From JBBRHQ01 sp963720735 (GTDB lineage: Bacteria > Actinomycetota > Thermoleophilia > Solirubrobacterales > 70-9): a DNA stretch of 64,000 nucleotides. Where the stretch lies: positions 245,226 through 309,225 of the forward strand of contig CAVRGL010000006.1 in the NCBI GenBank assembly GCA_963720735.1, read 5' to 3'. A program made the position numbers and the translations under genes. Within the stretch, counting starts at the first letter, position 1, and the number at the start of each line of letters is the position of its first letter. A model generated the notes under the pieces. That model ran no database searches and was not told where the DNA came from. It worked only from the letters and a program-made list of their open reading frames with translations. Shown here piece by piece: positions 54,690 through 64,000 of this stretch.

Positions 54690-55376
54690 ATGAGCCGACC
54701 GGAGACCGGTCGCACGGGCGCCCGTTTCGGCGCGCCCGCTCGCCGGGCCCGGCACACCCCCGACCCGGACACGGCCCACGGTCGCCCCGTGGACGAGTCG
54801 GCCGAGCCGGACGAGGCGGGCGCCGCTCCGGAGGAGAACGTCGGGATCGGGGCCGAACCGGCCCCGGAGGTCGGGGTCGGTCTGACCGGTGCGCGGTTCG
54901 GCGGGCGGACGCGCAGGACGCGCAGAGAGCGGCAGGCCGACAAGGAACGGGCCGGGCAGCCGCCGGAACCGGCCGTGCCCGGGCCGCCGCAGCCCGACCC
55001 GGACGACGCCCGCCCCACGCTCGAGATGCCCCGGGTCACCGACGAGCCCGCCGCCGCGATCGCGGCGCGCCCCTACGTGCTCACCGGCGGGCGCACGAAG
55101 GTCCGGGCCGAGCTGCGGATCGAGACGATGGTGTCGGCCACCGGGCCCGCCGCGGGCGAGTCGGGGGAGCGGTTCACGGTGCTGACGCTGTGCGTGCGCC
55201 CCCGGTCGGTGAGCGAGGTGGCGGCGCTCACCCACGTGCCGCTGGGTGTCGCCCGCGTGCTGATCGACGACCTGGCCACCGAGGGGCGGCTGCGCGTGCA
55301 CCTCGGCGTCGACCCCACCGGTGGCCCGGACATGGCGCTCCTCGACCGGGTGCTGTCCGGGCTCCGGAGGCTCTGA
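54690..55376 (+). CDS. DUF742 (CvnC-like) protein
   Basis: 228 residues from ATG 54690. The C-terminal 110 residues form a DUF742 winged-helix domain: ARPYVLTGGRTKVRAELRIE, LCVRPRSVSEVAALTHVPLG, VARVLIDDLATEGRLRVHLG and DMALLDRVLSGLRRL. The N-terminal half is disordered, with two copies of TGARFG followed by an Arg-rich patch. DUF742 genes normally sit in conservons with a sensor kinase, a roadblock protein and a small GTPase. None of these is adjacent, so this is an orphan. The family is typical of Pseudonocardiales and Streptomyces. Confidence 0.85.
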   Translation: MSRPETGRTGARFGAPARRARHTPDPDTAHGRPVDESAEPDEAGAAPEENVGIGAEPAPEVGVGLTGARFGGRTRRTRRERQADKERAGQPPEPAVPGPPQPDPDDARPTLEMPRVTDEPAAAIAARPYVLTGGRTKVRAELRIETMVSATGPAAGESGERFTVLTLCVRPRSVSEVAALTHVPLGVARVLIDDLATEGRLRVHLGVDPTGGPDMALLDRVLSGLRRL

Positions 55377-55556
55377 CTCGACTCCGACCCGGGAGCAGTG
55401 CCTCACCGTCCCGCGCGTGCGCGGCGGGCACGCGGCCACGACGCTCGAGCAGGTGCGGGAGGACCGTGGGTGCGCATCCGCACCGCCCGACGCGGGGCGG
55501 TCGGATCGTGTCGTCCCGGGGCGTCGTCGTCGCGCGGCCTCCCACCCGGTGGCCGG

Positions 55557-56417
55557 TCACCGCCCGCCGGGGCGCTCGAACTCCCACACGACGACGCCCG
55601 GGAGACCGACGTAGGCGTCACGGGTGGCGTCCGGGATGAGGTCCACGGTCGGCGTGATCGCGGCGTCCGCGGTCAGGACGGGTTCCTCGCACCCGCGCAC
55701 GACGAGCCCGGTGCCCAGCGCGGCGCTCAGGTAGTCCGACGGCAGGTGCCTGCACAGGCGCATCCAGGCCCGGCCGTCGTCGGCCGGGAACTGCGCCTGC
55801 CAGCCGAGCATGACCAGGAACGGGTGGACGTCGCTGACGACGATCCGGCCGCCCGGCCGGACCACGCGGGCCAGCTCGGCGACGGCGGGGGCGAGGTCGG
55901 GCACGTGGACGAGGGCCAGCGCGCAGACGGCGGTGTCGACGGATGCGTCGTCGAGGGGCAGGTCGGTGACGTCGCCGAGGTCGAACCGGGCGCCGGGCAG
56001 CTTGGCCCGCGCGAGGTCGAGCATCTCGGGGGACCGGTCGACGCCGACGACGGTGTGCCCCCGGGCCGCGAGGTAGGCGGCGTACCGGCCGGTCCCGCAC
56101 GCCGCGTCGAGCACGTCACCCGGGGGCAGCGGGTCGAGACGGCGCCGCATCGGGGGCTCCTCGATCCCGAACAGCCGGAGCGGGCGGTCGTAGGTCGCCG
56201 CCCACCGTGCGTACCCCTCCCGCAGGTCGAGCTCGACCCCGGTGGACTCCCGGGACCCGGGGGGCGCGCCGTCCCCGTCGATCCGGTCCAGGAGCGCCCG
56301 GGCCTCCGCGATCCGGGCCGCCCGTGCCTCCGGCGGGTCGCTGTGGAGGCGTCGCAGCAGCGCCAGGCCCTCCACCCCGACCATGAGCTCCCCGAGTGTC
56401 GGGTCCGGTCCCGTCAT
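55557..56417 (-). CDS. Class I SAM-dependent methyltransferase
   Basis: 286 residues from ATG 56417, 8 nt after a TAGCCT box. Motif I is VLDAACGTGRYAAYLAARGH, then VVGVDRSPEMLDLARAKLPG, ARFDLGDVTDLPLDDASVDT, LVHVPDLAPAVAELARVVRP and GGRIVVSDVHPFLVMLGW. The N-terminal 90 residues (GELMVGVEGLALLRRLHSDP) are a family-specific cap. The C-terminal region may shape the substrate site. The frame is intact. Substrate unknown. Confidence 0.88.
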   Translation of the reverse strand: MTGPDPTLGELMVGVEGLALLRRLHSDPPEARAARIAEARALLDRIDGDGAPPGSRESTGVELDLREGYARWAATYDRPLRLFGIEEPPMRRRLDPLPPGDVLDAACGTGRYAAYLAARGHTVVGVDRSPEMLDLARAKLPGARFDLGDVTDLPLDDASVDTAVCALALVHVPDLAPAVAELARVVRPGGRIVVSDVHPFLVMLGWQAQFPADDGRAWMRLCRHLPSDYLSAALGTGLVVRGCEEPVLTADAAITPTVDLIPDATRDAYVGLPGVVVWEFERPGGR

Positions 56418-56425
56418 GGTGGACG

Positions 56426-56431
56426 AGGCTA
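56426..56431 (-). promoter_or_regulatory. -10 box TAGCCT for the methyltransferase (leaderless)
   Basis: On the minus strand TAGCCT ends 8 nt before ATG 56417. Confidence 0.35.
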
Positions 56432-56512
56432 GCGGTGGTCCGCGCCGCACGTCCCGACCTGCTCGCGGACACGGTCGCGCACCGGCGCGGCGTGCTCGAC
56501 GGGCACTGCACG

Positions 56513-58785
56513 TCACCGCACGAACGGGTACCGCACCAGGCCCGGTATCCGTTCCGCCGGGACGGCGGGGGCGTAGTACCAGCCCTGCGCGTTCGTGCTG
56601 CCGTAGCGCGCGCAACCGCTCGGCCTGCACCTCGGTCTCCACCGCCTCGGCGGTGACCCACAGCTCCAGCGCGTGCGCCAACCGGACCAGCGCATCGACG
56701 ATCCGCTCGTCGCGGTGGTCGCCGCGTTCCGTCGCGCCGATGCCCTCGACGAACGGGCCGGCCAGCTTCAGGCAGTGGATCGGCAGCCGGCGCAGGTAGG
56801 CGAGGTTGGAGTAGCCGGTGCCGAAGTCGTCGATCGCCAGCCGCACGCCCAGGTCGGCGAGCTCGGTGCAGGCCGCGCAGCGGCTCGCCCGCGCTGCCCA
56901 TCACGGCGCTCTCGGTCAGCTCCAGCTGGAGCAGCTCCGCCGGCAGCCCGGTGCTCGGCCAGCGCGTCCGCCACGGTCGTCGACGATCGCCGGGTCGTCG
57001 GCCTGCCGGGCGGCCAGGTTGACGCTGACCACCAGCGCGGCGCCCGGGTGGACTCCGCCGCCACCGCTCGGCGTCGCGGCAGGCCTGGCGCAGCACCCAG
57101 CGCGCCGAGCCGGACGATCAGGCCGGTCTCCTCGGCCAGCCCGATGAACCGGTCCGGGCCGAGCAGCGCCCAGCTCCGGGTGCTGCCAGCGGACCAGCGC
57201 CTCGACCGCCGACCATGCGTGCCCGTCCAGCAGCGACACGATCGGCTGGTAGTGCAGGACGAACTCGCCCCGGTCCAGCGCCGCCGGGCAGCTGCGGCGG
57301 ACAGCGCGGACCGGGCGATGTCGCGCGGCGCTGCGCTCCGGGTCGTACACCGCCCACCGGCCCCGGCCCGCCGCCTTGGCCCAGTAGAGCGTGGTGTCGG
57401 CGGCCTTCATCAGCTCCGCCGGCGTTGGTCTCCGCGGCCGGGCAGTCCACGATGCCGACGCTGGCGGAGACGCGCGAGCTGGTGGTCGCCGACGTGCACC
57501 GGGGCGGCGACCGGCGGCCAGGGCGGCTCGGCGACCGCCACCGCGTCGTCGAGCGTCGTCGCCGCCGTCGACCAGGATGACGAACTCGTCGCCGCCCATC
57601 CGGGCGACCAGGTGCCCGTGGCCGGCCACGCACGTCGGCCAGCCGCCGGCGCGATCACCTTCAGCAGCCGGTCGCCCAGGTCGTGGCCGAGGCTGTCGTT
57701 GACCGCCTTGAAGCCGTCCAGGTCGAGGAAGCAGACGCCCGACGCGCTGCCGGGCGTCCGGCCGCGTCGAGGACGCCGGCCGCAGGCGTCTCGAAGAACA
57801 GCGTCCGGTTGGGCAGGCCGGTCAGCGGGTCGTGCAGCGCCTGGAAGCGCAGCCGCTGCTGGAGTTCGTACCGCTCGGTGATGTCCTCGGTGATGGACAC
57901 GAGGTAGCGGACGTCGCCGTGGGCGTCGCGCACGGCCGAGACGACGCTCTCCAGCCAGACCTGGCGCCCGTCCGGCCGCAGCACGGCGTGCTCGACCTCG
58001 ACCGACTCGACCTCACCCGCGGTCAGCCTGTCCAGGTCCGCCCAGAACCCGGGATGCTCGTCGCGGGGGAGCCACTGCTCCATCCGGGTCTGCCGGATGT
58101 CGTCGACGGTCGCGGCGACCATCTCCGCGCCGGCGCGGTTGGCCTCGATCGACCCTCCGCGCGGGTCCATCATCGCGATCGCCACCGGTGCGTGCTCGAA
58201 CAGCACCCGGAAGCGGGCCTCGCTGGCCCACCGGGCCTCGTCCGCGCGGCGCCGGGCGATCAGGGCTGCCCGGGTGATCTCCTCGTGCTCGCCGAGCGCG
58301 CGCACCCGCAGCGCCTGGGCGTACCCGCGACCGACCGCACTGATCACGGCGGCGAGCCGCCGCACCCGTCCCGGCGTGTCGGCCGCCGCGGCGCACGCCT
58401 CGCCGATGACGGCCTGCGCGCTCTCCAGCGCGATCGGGTCGACCAGGTGCGCGTCGACGAGCGCGCGGCCCGCGGCGCGGGCGGCCTCGGCGTCGTGCTC
58501 CGGCGCGCGGACCGCGTCCAGGATCCTGCGTGCGAACCCGGTGAGCGGGCCGCGCATCGCGTCGCCGGAGCGCACGAGGTAGCCCTGGTCGTCGGCGATC
58601 CGGGCCAGCAGGAGGGTCGCGACGTCCTCCGGCCCGGGCACCCGGGCGTCCCGCAGTGGATCCCCGCCGGACGCCGGTTCGGTTCCGCGCGACACCGCCG
58701 CGCTCACCGGCGGCGGACAGGGGTCGGGGCGGGCCCGTACGCCGCGCCGGGCTCCGGCGCCGGGCCGGTCCGCCGGCCTGGCCAT
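56513..58785 (-). CDS. PAS-GGDEF-EAL cyclic-di-GMP protein, heavily frameshifted
   Basis: From ATG 58785. An N-terminal helical sensor region is followed by a PAS domain (FRVLFEHAPVAIAMMDPRGG, LVSITEDITERYELQQRL) in clean frame to about 57790. GGDEF follows: HDPLTGLPNRTLFFE, CFLDLDGFKAVNDSLGHDLG and MGGDEFVILVD, which reads as a conserved active site. EAL elements are ALVRWQHPELG, then LAIDDFGTGYSNLAYLRRLP; the end is PAERIPGLVRYPFVR. From 57789 to about 56600 I count about 15 one-base insertions, so the coding sequence must be rebuilt. It probably makes or degrades c-di-GMP. Confidence 0.75.
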
Positions 58786-58969
58786 CGCACCGTTCGCTGC
58801 ACTTCGCTCATCGGGCCGTCTCGTACTCCGGTCGTTCCCGCCCCCGGCGTTCGACGCGGAGACTATCGCCGTTCACTCATCGTGACCACGGGACAGCCTA
58901 ACCAACGGTGTCATCCGATAGGAGTGATCCGGCAAGACCGATTGACCGACACCCCGCATACACGCCGTG

Positions 58970-61536
58970 TCATGGCCGATCCCCGACGTCGGTGATCCGG
59001 ACGACCGCCGCGCCGGCCTCGTCGGAGGCGGCCAGGTCGACCTCGGCGCTGATGCCCCAGTCGTGGTCGCCGGCCGGGTCGTCGAAGATCTGGCGGACCG
59101 ACCCAGCGTCGCCGGCTCGCTCGGTCGATGATCGAGCAGCGCCGGGCCGCGGGCGTCCGGCGCCGGTGCCGATCGCGTCGTGCTCGTCGAAGTACGGCGT
59201 CGAGCGCCTCCGCGCCAGCGCGTCGGCGTCCCAGCCGGCGTCGCCGTCCAGCTCGCCGAGCTCGTCCCAGCGGCGCAGCGCGGCCAGCTCGACCCGGCGG
59301 AACAGCGCGTTGCGCACCAGCACCCGGAACGCGCGCGCGTTGCGCGGTGACCGCGCGGCGGCCGGTCGGTCGCGCGCCGGCGCCGCGCGCCTCGGCGGCG
59401 TCGCCGGGTTGCGCAGCCGCTCCCACTCGTCGAGCAGGCTGGAGTCGACCTGGCGGACCAGCTCGCCGAGCCACTCGATGAGGTCGTCGAGCTCCTCGGT
59501 CTGGCGTCCTCGGGCACGGTCTGCCGCAGCGCCTTGTAGGCGTCGGCCAGGTAGCGCAGCACCAGCGCCCTCGGAGCGGGCCAGCCCGTAGAACGCGACG
59601 TACTCGGTGAAGGTCATCGCCCGCTCGTACATGTCGCGGACGACGGACTTGGGCGACAGCTCGTGGTCGGCGACCCACGGGTGGCCGCGCCGGTACATCT
59701 CGTAGGCGGCGCTCGAGCAGCTCGGCCAGCGGCTTCGGGTAGGTCGACCTCCTCGAGCAGCTCCATCCGCTCCTCGTACTCGATGCCCTCGGCCTTCATC
59801 GCGGCGACCGCCTCGCCGCGGGCCTTGAACTGCTGCGCGGACAGCACCTGCCGCGGGTCGTCGAGGGTCGCCTCGATCACCGACACGACGTCGAGCGCGT
59901 ACGTCGGGCGACTCGCGGTCGAGCAGCTCGAGGGCGGCCAGCGCGAACGGCGACAGCGGCTGGTTGAGCGCGAAGTCGAGCTGGAGGTCGACGGTCGAGC
60001 CGGACGCGCCGGCCCGTCCGCGTCGGGCTCGGCGAGCCGCTCGACGACCCCGCCGGCGCAGCAGCGCCCGGTAGATCGCGATCGCCCGGCGGATGTGCCG
60101 GCGCTGGCGCGGCCGGCGTCCTCGTGGTTGTCGGTGAGCAGGTGCCGCATCGCGGCGAACGGCGTCGCCGGGCGCGGGCGATGCACGTTGAGCAGCATCG
60201 AGTGGGTGACCTGCGAAGCTGGACGGTCAGCGGCTCCGGCTCGGCGGCGACCAGCCGGTCGAAGGTCGGCTCGGCCCCAGCCGACGAAGCCCTCCGGCGG
60301 CTTCTTGCGCACCACCTTGCGGCGCTTCTTCGGGTCGTCGCCGGCCTTGGCGAGCGCCTTCTCGTTCTCGATGACGTGCTCGGGCGCCTGCACGACGACC
60401 GTGCCGACGGTGTCGTAGCCGGCCCGCCCGGCCCGGCCCGGCGATCTGGTGGAACTCGCGGGCCTTGAGCAGCCGGGTCCGGATGCCGTCGTACTTGGAC
60501 AGCGCGGTGAACAGCACGGTGCGGATCGGCACGTTGATGCCGACGCCGAGGGTGTCGGTGCCGCAGATGACCTTGAGCAGCCCGGCCTGGGCGAGCGTCT
60601 CGACCAGCCGGCGGTACTTCGGGCAGCATGCCCGGCGTGGTGCACGCCGATGCCGTGCCGGACCAGCCGGGACAGCGTCTTGCCGAAGCCGGCGGTGAAC
60701 CGGAAGTCGCCGATCGCCTCGGCGATCGCGTCCTTCTCGGCCCGGGTGCACGACGTTGACGCTCATCAGCGCCTGGGCCCGCTCCAGCGCGGCGGCCTGG
60801 GTGAAGTGCACGACGTAGACCGGCGCCTGCGTGGTCTCCAGCAGCTCCTCGAGCGTCTCGTGCAGCGGCGTCGATCGCGTACGAGAAGATCAGCGGGACC
60901 GGCCGCTCGCGCCGAGCGCGACGACGGCGGTCGGCCGCCCGGTGCGCCGGGTCAGGTCGTCGTCGAAGCCGGGTGACGTCGCCGAGGGTGGCCGACATCA
61001 GCAGGAACTGGGCCTGCGGCAGCTCGAGCAGCGGCACCTGCCAGGCCCAGCCGCGGTCGGGCTCGGCGTAGAAGTGGAACTCGTCCATGACCACCTGGCC
61101 GACGTCGGCGTCCGGCGCCCTCGCGCAGCGCGAGGTTGGCCAGGATCTCGGCGGTGCAGCAGATGATCGGGGCGTCGGCGTTGACGCTGGCGTCGCCGGT
61201 CAGCATGCCGACGTTCTCGCGCGCCGAAGACCTCGCACAGCGCGAAGAACTTCTCGCAGACCAGCGCCTTGATCGGCGCGGTGTAGAAGGTGCGCTCGGC
61301 CGTCGGCCAGCGCGGCGAAGTGCGCGCCGATCGCGACCAGGCTCTTGCCCGAGCCGGTCGGCGTGTGCAGGATCACGTTCGCGCCGGAGACGATCTCGAT
61401 GAGCGCCTCCTCCTGGGCGGGGTAGAGCGTCAGGCCCCGCTCCGTCGACCCAGCCGGCGAACGCGTCGAAGAGGGCGTCGGGGTCGGCGCCGGACGGGAG
61501 GCGGTCGGTCAGCGTCGGGGATAGCCACGCCCCCAT
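58970..61536 (-). CDS. DUF3516-type DEAD/DEAH-box helicase, heavily frameshifted
   Basis: From ATG 61536. Readable pieces in order: ENVGMLTGDASVNADAPIIC, VMDEFHFYAEPDRGWAWQVP with QFLLMSATLGDVT (motifs II and III), GIGVHHAGMLPKYRRLVE, GLLKVICGTDTLGVGINVPI, FHQIAGRAGRAGYDTVGTV (motif VI), then DUF3516: GEAVAAMKAEGIEYEERMEL, SPKSVVRDMYERAMTFTEYV, TEELDDLIEWLGELVRQVDS, RAFRVLVRNALFRRVELAAL and DDPAGDHDWGISAEVDLAAS. About 855 residues if corrected. Domains are complete but broken by dense insertions between 61.5 and 59.1 kb. RNA helicase role inferred from the family. Confidence 0.78.
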
Positions 61537-61619
61537 CGTCGCAGGTCGCTGTGTGGTCCCCACCCCGCCGGCTCCGCCGGCTGCCAACCCCGGCCACGCC
61601 CGGCACGCCCGGCGACGAC

Positions 61620-61625
61620 TACCGT
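61620..61625 (+). promoter_or_regulatory. -10 box TACCGT for the ligase-like gene (leaderless)
   Basis: TACCGT ends 7 nt before GTG 61633. Confidence 0.35.
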
Positions 61626-61632
61626 GCACCCT

Positions 61633-63227
61633 GTGAGGGGGCCTGACCCGTCGGGACATGCCCGACCTCGTCCCGTGATGCTCCCGGCCGCCGGTGAGCT
61701 CGACGAGGCGACCGACCCGGAACGCTGGGCCGTGGAGTTCGCCTGGGAGGGCCACCGCTGCGTGGCCTACGCCCGGCCCGGACGGGTGCGGCTGCTGTCC
61801 TCGACGGCGCGCAGCGTCACCGGCTCGTTCCCGGAGCTGGCCGTGCTCGGCGACCAGGCCCCGGACGCCGGGATGGTGCTCGACGGCGTCGTCGTCGCCC
61901 TGGACGAGGCCGGACGCCCGGCACGGCGCACGCTCATGCGCCGGACCGCGACCGTGCGGCCGGACCCGGAGCTCGTCGAGGAGGTCCCGGTCGGCTACGT
62001 GGTGACCGACCTGCTGTGGTGCGACGGCCGTCGCGTGGCCGACCTGCCCTACCGGGAGCGCCGACGGGAGCTGGAGGCGCTCGGACTGGGCGGGCCGTCG
62101 ATCCTCGTCCCGCCGTCGTTCTCGGTGGACGAGGCAGACCTCGTGGTCCGCACGGCCGAGCAGTACGGGCTGGACGGCCTGCACCTCAAACGCCTCGACG
62201 TGCCGTACCAGCCGGGGCGGCGCACCCGGCACTGGCTGCGGGTCCCGCTGCGCCGCAGGCGGCAGGTGCTGGTGTGCGGGTGGGTGCCGGTGTCGCGGGA
62301 CGGGACGCGCGCGGGATGGCCCCGGTCGGGCCCGGACCGGATCGCGGCCGTGCTGCTCGGGCTGCCGGGCACCGACGGCCCGGTCTACGTCGGGCGGACC
62401 GGGCTCGGCGCGACCCACGACCGCGCCGACGTCGCCGCGCTGGTCGCGGCGCCGCGTACGAACGTGTCCCCGTTCCGTTCCGGCACCGATGCCACCTCCG
62501 CGGGACGGAGTACGTCGGCGGGTGTCCCGGCCGACGTGGCCGAGCAGGCCCGGTGGCTGGAGCCGGGCCTGGTCGCGCTCGTCGCCCACCGCGGGCGGAC
62601 CGCGAACGGGCGGCTCGCGCTGCCGTCGTGGCTGGGCCTGGTCGATCCCGGCGACGTCGACCCGGAGCTGGAGGAGCCCACGGCCGAGCCGGCCGTCCCG
62701 GAGGCGGGTCCGGCCCCGCCCGCACCGCGCGCGGACCCGTCGACGAGCCGGCGCCGTGGCACGGCCCGCTGTCCCGGCGCCTGGAGCAGCACTTCGTCTA
62801 CAACACGCTGAACACGATCGCCGCGCTCGTGCGCACCGACCCGCCGCGGGCGCGCGAGCTGCTGCTCGGGTTCGCCGACCTGTCCCGGGCCGCGGACCGG
62901 GCCGGGGAACCAACCATCCGGCTCGACGAGGAGCTGGCGGCCGTACGGGCGTACCTGGAGATCGAGAACGCCCGTTTCGGCAGCCGCCTCGAGACGTCGC
63001 TGCCGGAGCCCGGCGACCTCGCGGCCGCCCCGGTGCCCCCGCTGGCCGTCCTCGCGGCCGTGCGCGAGGCCGTCCAGCAGTGGGTTGAGCCCCATCCCGA
63101 CGGGGGTGTGGTGAGCGTGACAACCACCGGCGGTGCGCACGCCGAATGCCTGGTCACGGTCGCGGTCGGCGAGTCGGGCGAACCGGTCACCGTGCTCGCG
63201 CTGCCGCTGGTCGCCGGCGTCTCCTGA
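61633..63227 (+). CDS. Pseudo-ATP-dependent DNA ligase fused to LytS-like histidine-kinase domain (one frameshift)
   Basis: From GTG 61633. Residues about 30-310 follow a LigD-type ligase: YVVTDLLWCDGRRVADLPYR, DGLHLKRLDVPYQPGRRTRH and a C-terminal OB-like part (GPDRIAAVLLGLPGTDGPVY). Motif I, normally ExKWDGxR, reads EFAWEGHR with Ala37 in place of the AMP-accepting Lys; LDGE reads LDGV and motif V WLKxK reads WLRVP. The C-terminal 150 residues carry a PF06580-like helix (RRLEQHFVYNTLNTIAALVR, AVRAYLEIENARFGSRLE). The halves join if one C is restored at about 62740. The kinase half has no start of its own. Confidence 0.65.
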
Positions 63228-63268
63228 TCGATCCACCCTCCGGGTCGGCGTCCGAACGCCCGTCCGGA

Positions 63269-63274
63269 TACGGT
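63269..63274 (+). promoter_or_regulatory. -10 box TACGGT for the HAD gene (leaderless)
   Basis: TACGGT ends 6 nt before ATG 63281. Confidence 0.35.
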
Positions 63275-63280
63275 TCGCGG

Positions 63281-64000
63281 ATGCTGGGGCTTCCCGACGG
63301 CACGCGTGCCTGCCTCTTCGACCTCGACGGCGTGCTCACGGACACCGCGAGCGTGCACGCGGCGGCGTGGAAGCAGATGTTCGACGAGTTCCTGCGCGAG
63401 CGCGGGGACGGGGGACGGTTTCGTCCCGTTCGACGCCCATGCCGACTACGGCCCGTACGTCGACGGCAAGCCCCGCCTGGAGGGCACGCGCAGCTTCCTC
63501 GCCTCCCGCGGCGTCGACCTGCCGGAGGGGACCCCGGAGGACGGGCCGGACGCCGAGTCGCTGTGGGGCCTGGCCACCCGCAAGAACGAGCGCCTGGTCC
63601 AGCACAGGTGAAGGACCGACGGGGTGGACGTCTACCCCGGGGTCGGTGCGGCTACCTGGAGGCCGTGCGCGACGCCGGACTGGCCACCGCCGTCGTGTCG
63701 TCCTCGGCGCCAACGCCGGAGCAGATCCTCGACGTCACCGGCCTGGACCGCTTCATCGAGCCGCCGCGTCGACGGCGTCGTCGCGCCGCGAGCGCGGCCT
63801 GCCGGGCAAGCCGAAGCCGGACACGTTCCTGGCCGCGGCGCAGGACCTGTGGCGTCGAGCCGGCGCCGCCGTCGGTGTTCGAGGACGCGCTGGCCGGGGT
63901 CGAGGCCGGGCATGCGGGCGGGTCGGCGCCGTCGTCGGCGTCGAACCGGCTGGACCAGGCCGACGCCCTCCGAGAGCACGGCGCCACCGTCGTCGTGGAC
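63281..64000 (+). CDS. HAD-family hydrolase (beta-phosphoglucomutase-like), frameshifted and cut by window end
   Basis: From ATG 63281. HAD motif I is ACLFDLDGVLTDTASVHAAA. The cap region reads FVPFDAHADYGPYVDGKPRL, EGTRSFLASRGVDLPEG and LWGLATRKNERLVQ, which is typical of actinobacterial beta-phosphoglucomutase-like proteins. Further frames give YLEAVRDAGLATAVVSSS (motif II), ILDVTGLDRFIE, GLPGKPKPDTFLAAAQDL (motif III Lys) and VFEDALAGVEAG (motif IV). At least four one-base breaks lie between 63.41 and 63.96 kb. The 3' end is outside the window. Members isomerise or dephosphorylate sugar phosphates. Confidence 0.75.
   Translation, partial: MLGLPDGTRACLFDLDGVLTDTASVHAAAWKQMFDEFLRERGDGGRFRPVRRPCRLRPVRRRQAPPGGHAQLPRLPRRRPAGGDPGGRAGRRVAVGPGHPQERAPGPAQVKDRRGGRLPRGRCGYLEAVRDAGLATAVVSSSAPTPEQILDVTGLDRFIEPPRRRRRRAASAACRASRSRTRSWPRRRTCGVEPAPPSVFEDALAGVEAGHAGGSAPSSASNRLDQADALREHGATVVVD

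Overview
High-GC actinobacterial DNA. From the start to about 49.4 kb the window reads as an ordinary chromosome of a Thermoleophilia (Solirubrobacterales-like) bacterium. This is inferred from protein character, dense short operons, GTG/TTG starts and many start codons with a TANNNT box 6-9 nt upstream (leaderless transcription). There are two tRNAs (Gln-TTG, Leu-TAA) and no rRNA, CRISPR array, IS element or phage.

Layout. 0-2.7 kb: end of an amidase, a VOC protein, and an R2-like ferritin/SCP2 protein divergent from a TetR regulator across a perfect operator. 2.7-5.7 kb: LCP-FmdB-glyS operon, leftward. 5.7-13.8 kb: rightward housekeeping run (ROK kinase, rsmI, metG, a secreted protein, tatD, rsmA, ispE, a DedA-PAP2 fusion). 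13.8-18.8 kb: PucR regulator, large secreted CocE-like hydrolase, SRPBCC/ArsR pair divergent from clpP with twin operators. 18.8-25.6 kb: tRNA-Gln, glmU-prs, Usp, GDPD, a DHA2 transporter and a DUF6159-like protein. 25.7-36.6 kb: UbiB-like kinase, rplY-pth-enoyl-CoA hydratase, mfd, a parvulin-like foldase, mazG, eno and an FtsB-like protein. 36.6-49.4 kb: GT-C-type membrane protein, small unknowns, nuclease, class I aldolase, GCS2 ligase, HxlR plus a rhomboid-like pseudoprotease, methyltransferases, GNAT, UPF0173, an ECF sigma/anti-sigma fusion and tRNA-Leu.

49.4-52.25 kb is accessory: carbamate kinase, RTX-like and SnoaL-like remnants, a DUF4242 protein and a truncated membrane protein. At about 52.25 kb and again at about 52.98 kb the sequence jumps from the inside of one gene to the inside of another. 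From about 53 to 64 kb the content resembles Pseudonocardiales (DUF742, DUF3516 helicase, PAS-GGDEF-EAL, a pseudo-ligase fused to a LytS-like kinase domain). I regard a chimeric join as more likely than one long transfer.

Reading frames are broken by single-base indels. There are none that I can see before 11.7 kb, scattered ones (several beside homopolymers) from 11.7 to 48 kb, and dense one-base insertions in patches at 51.5-53.6, 56.6-57.8, 59.1-61.5 and 63.4-64 kb. Most broken genes are therefore probably sequence errors rather than real pseudogenes. The most interesting biological candidates are the pseudo-ligase/LytS fusion (61.6-63.2 kb), a 43-bp palindromic repeat present twice, an in-frame palindrome inside mazG, and the twin operators upstream of clpP.
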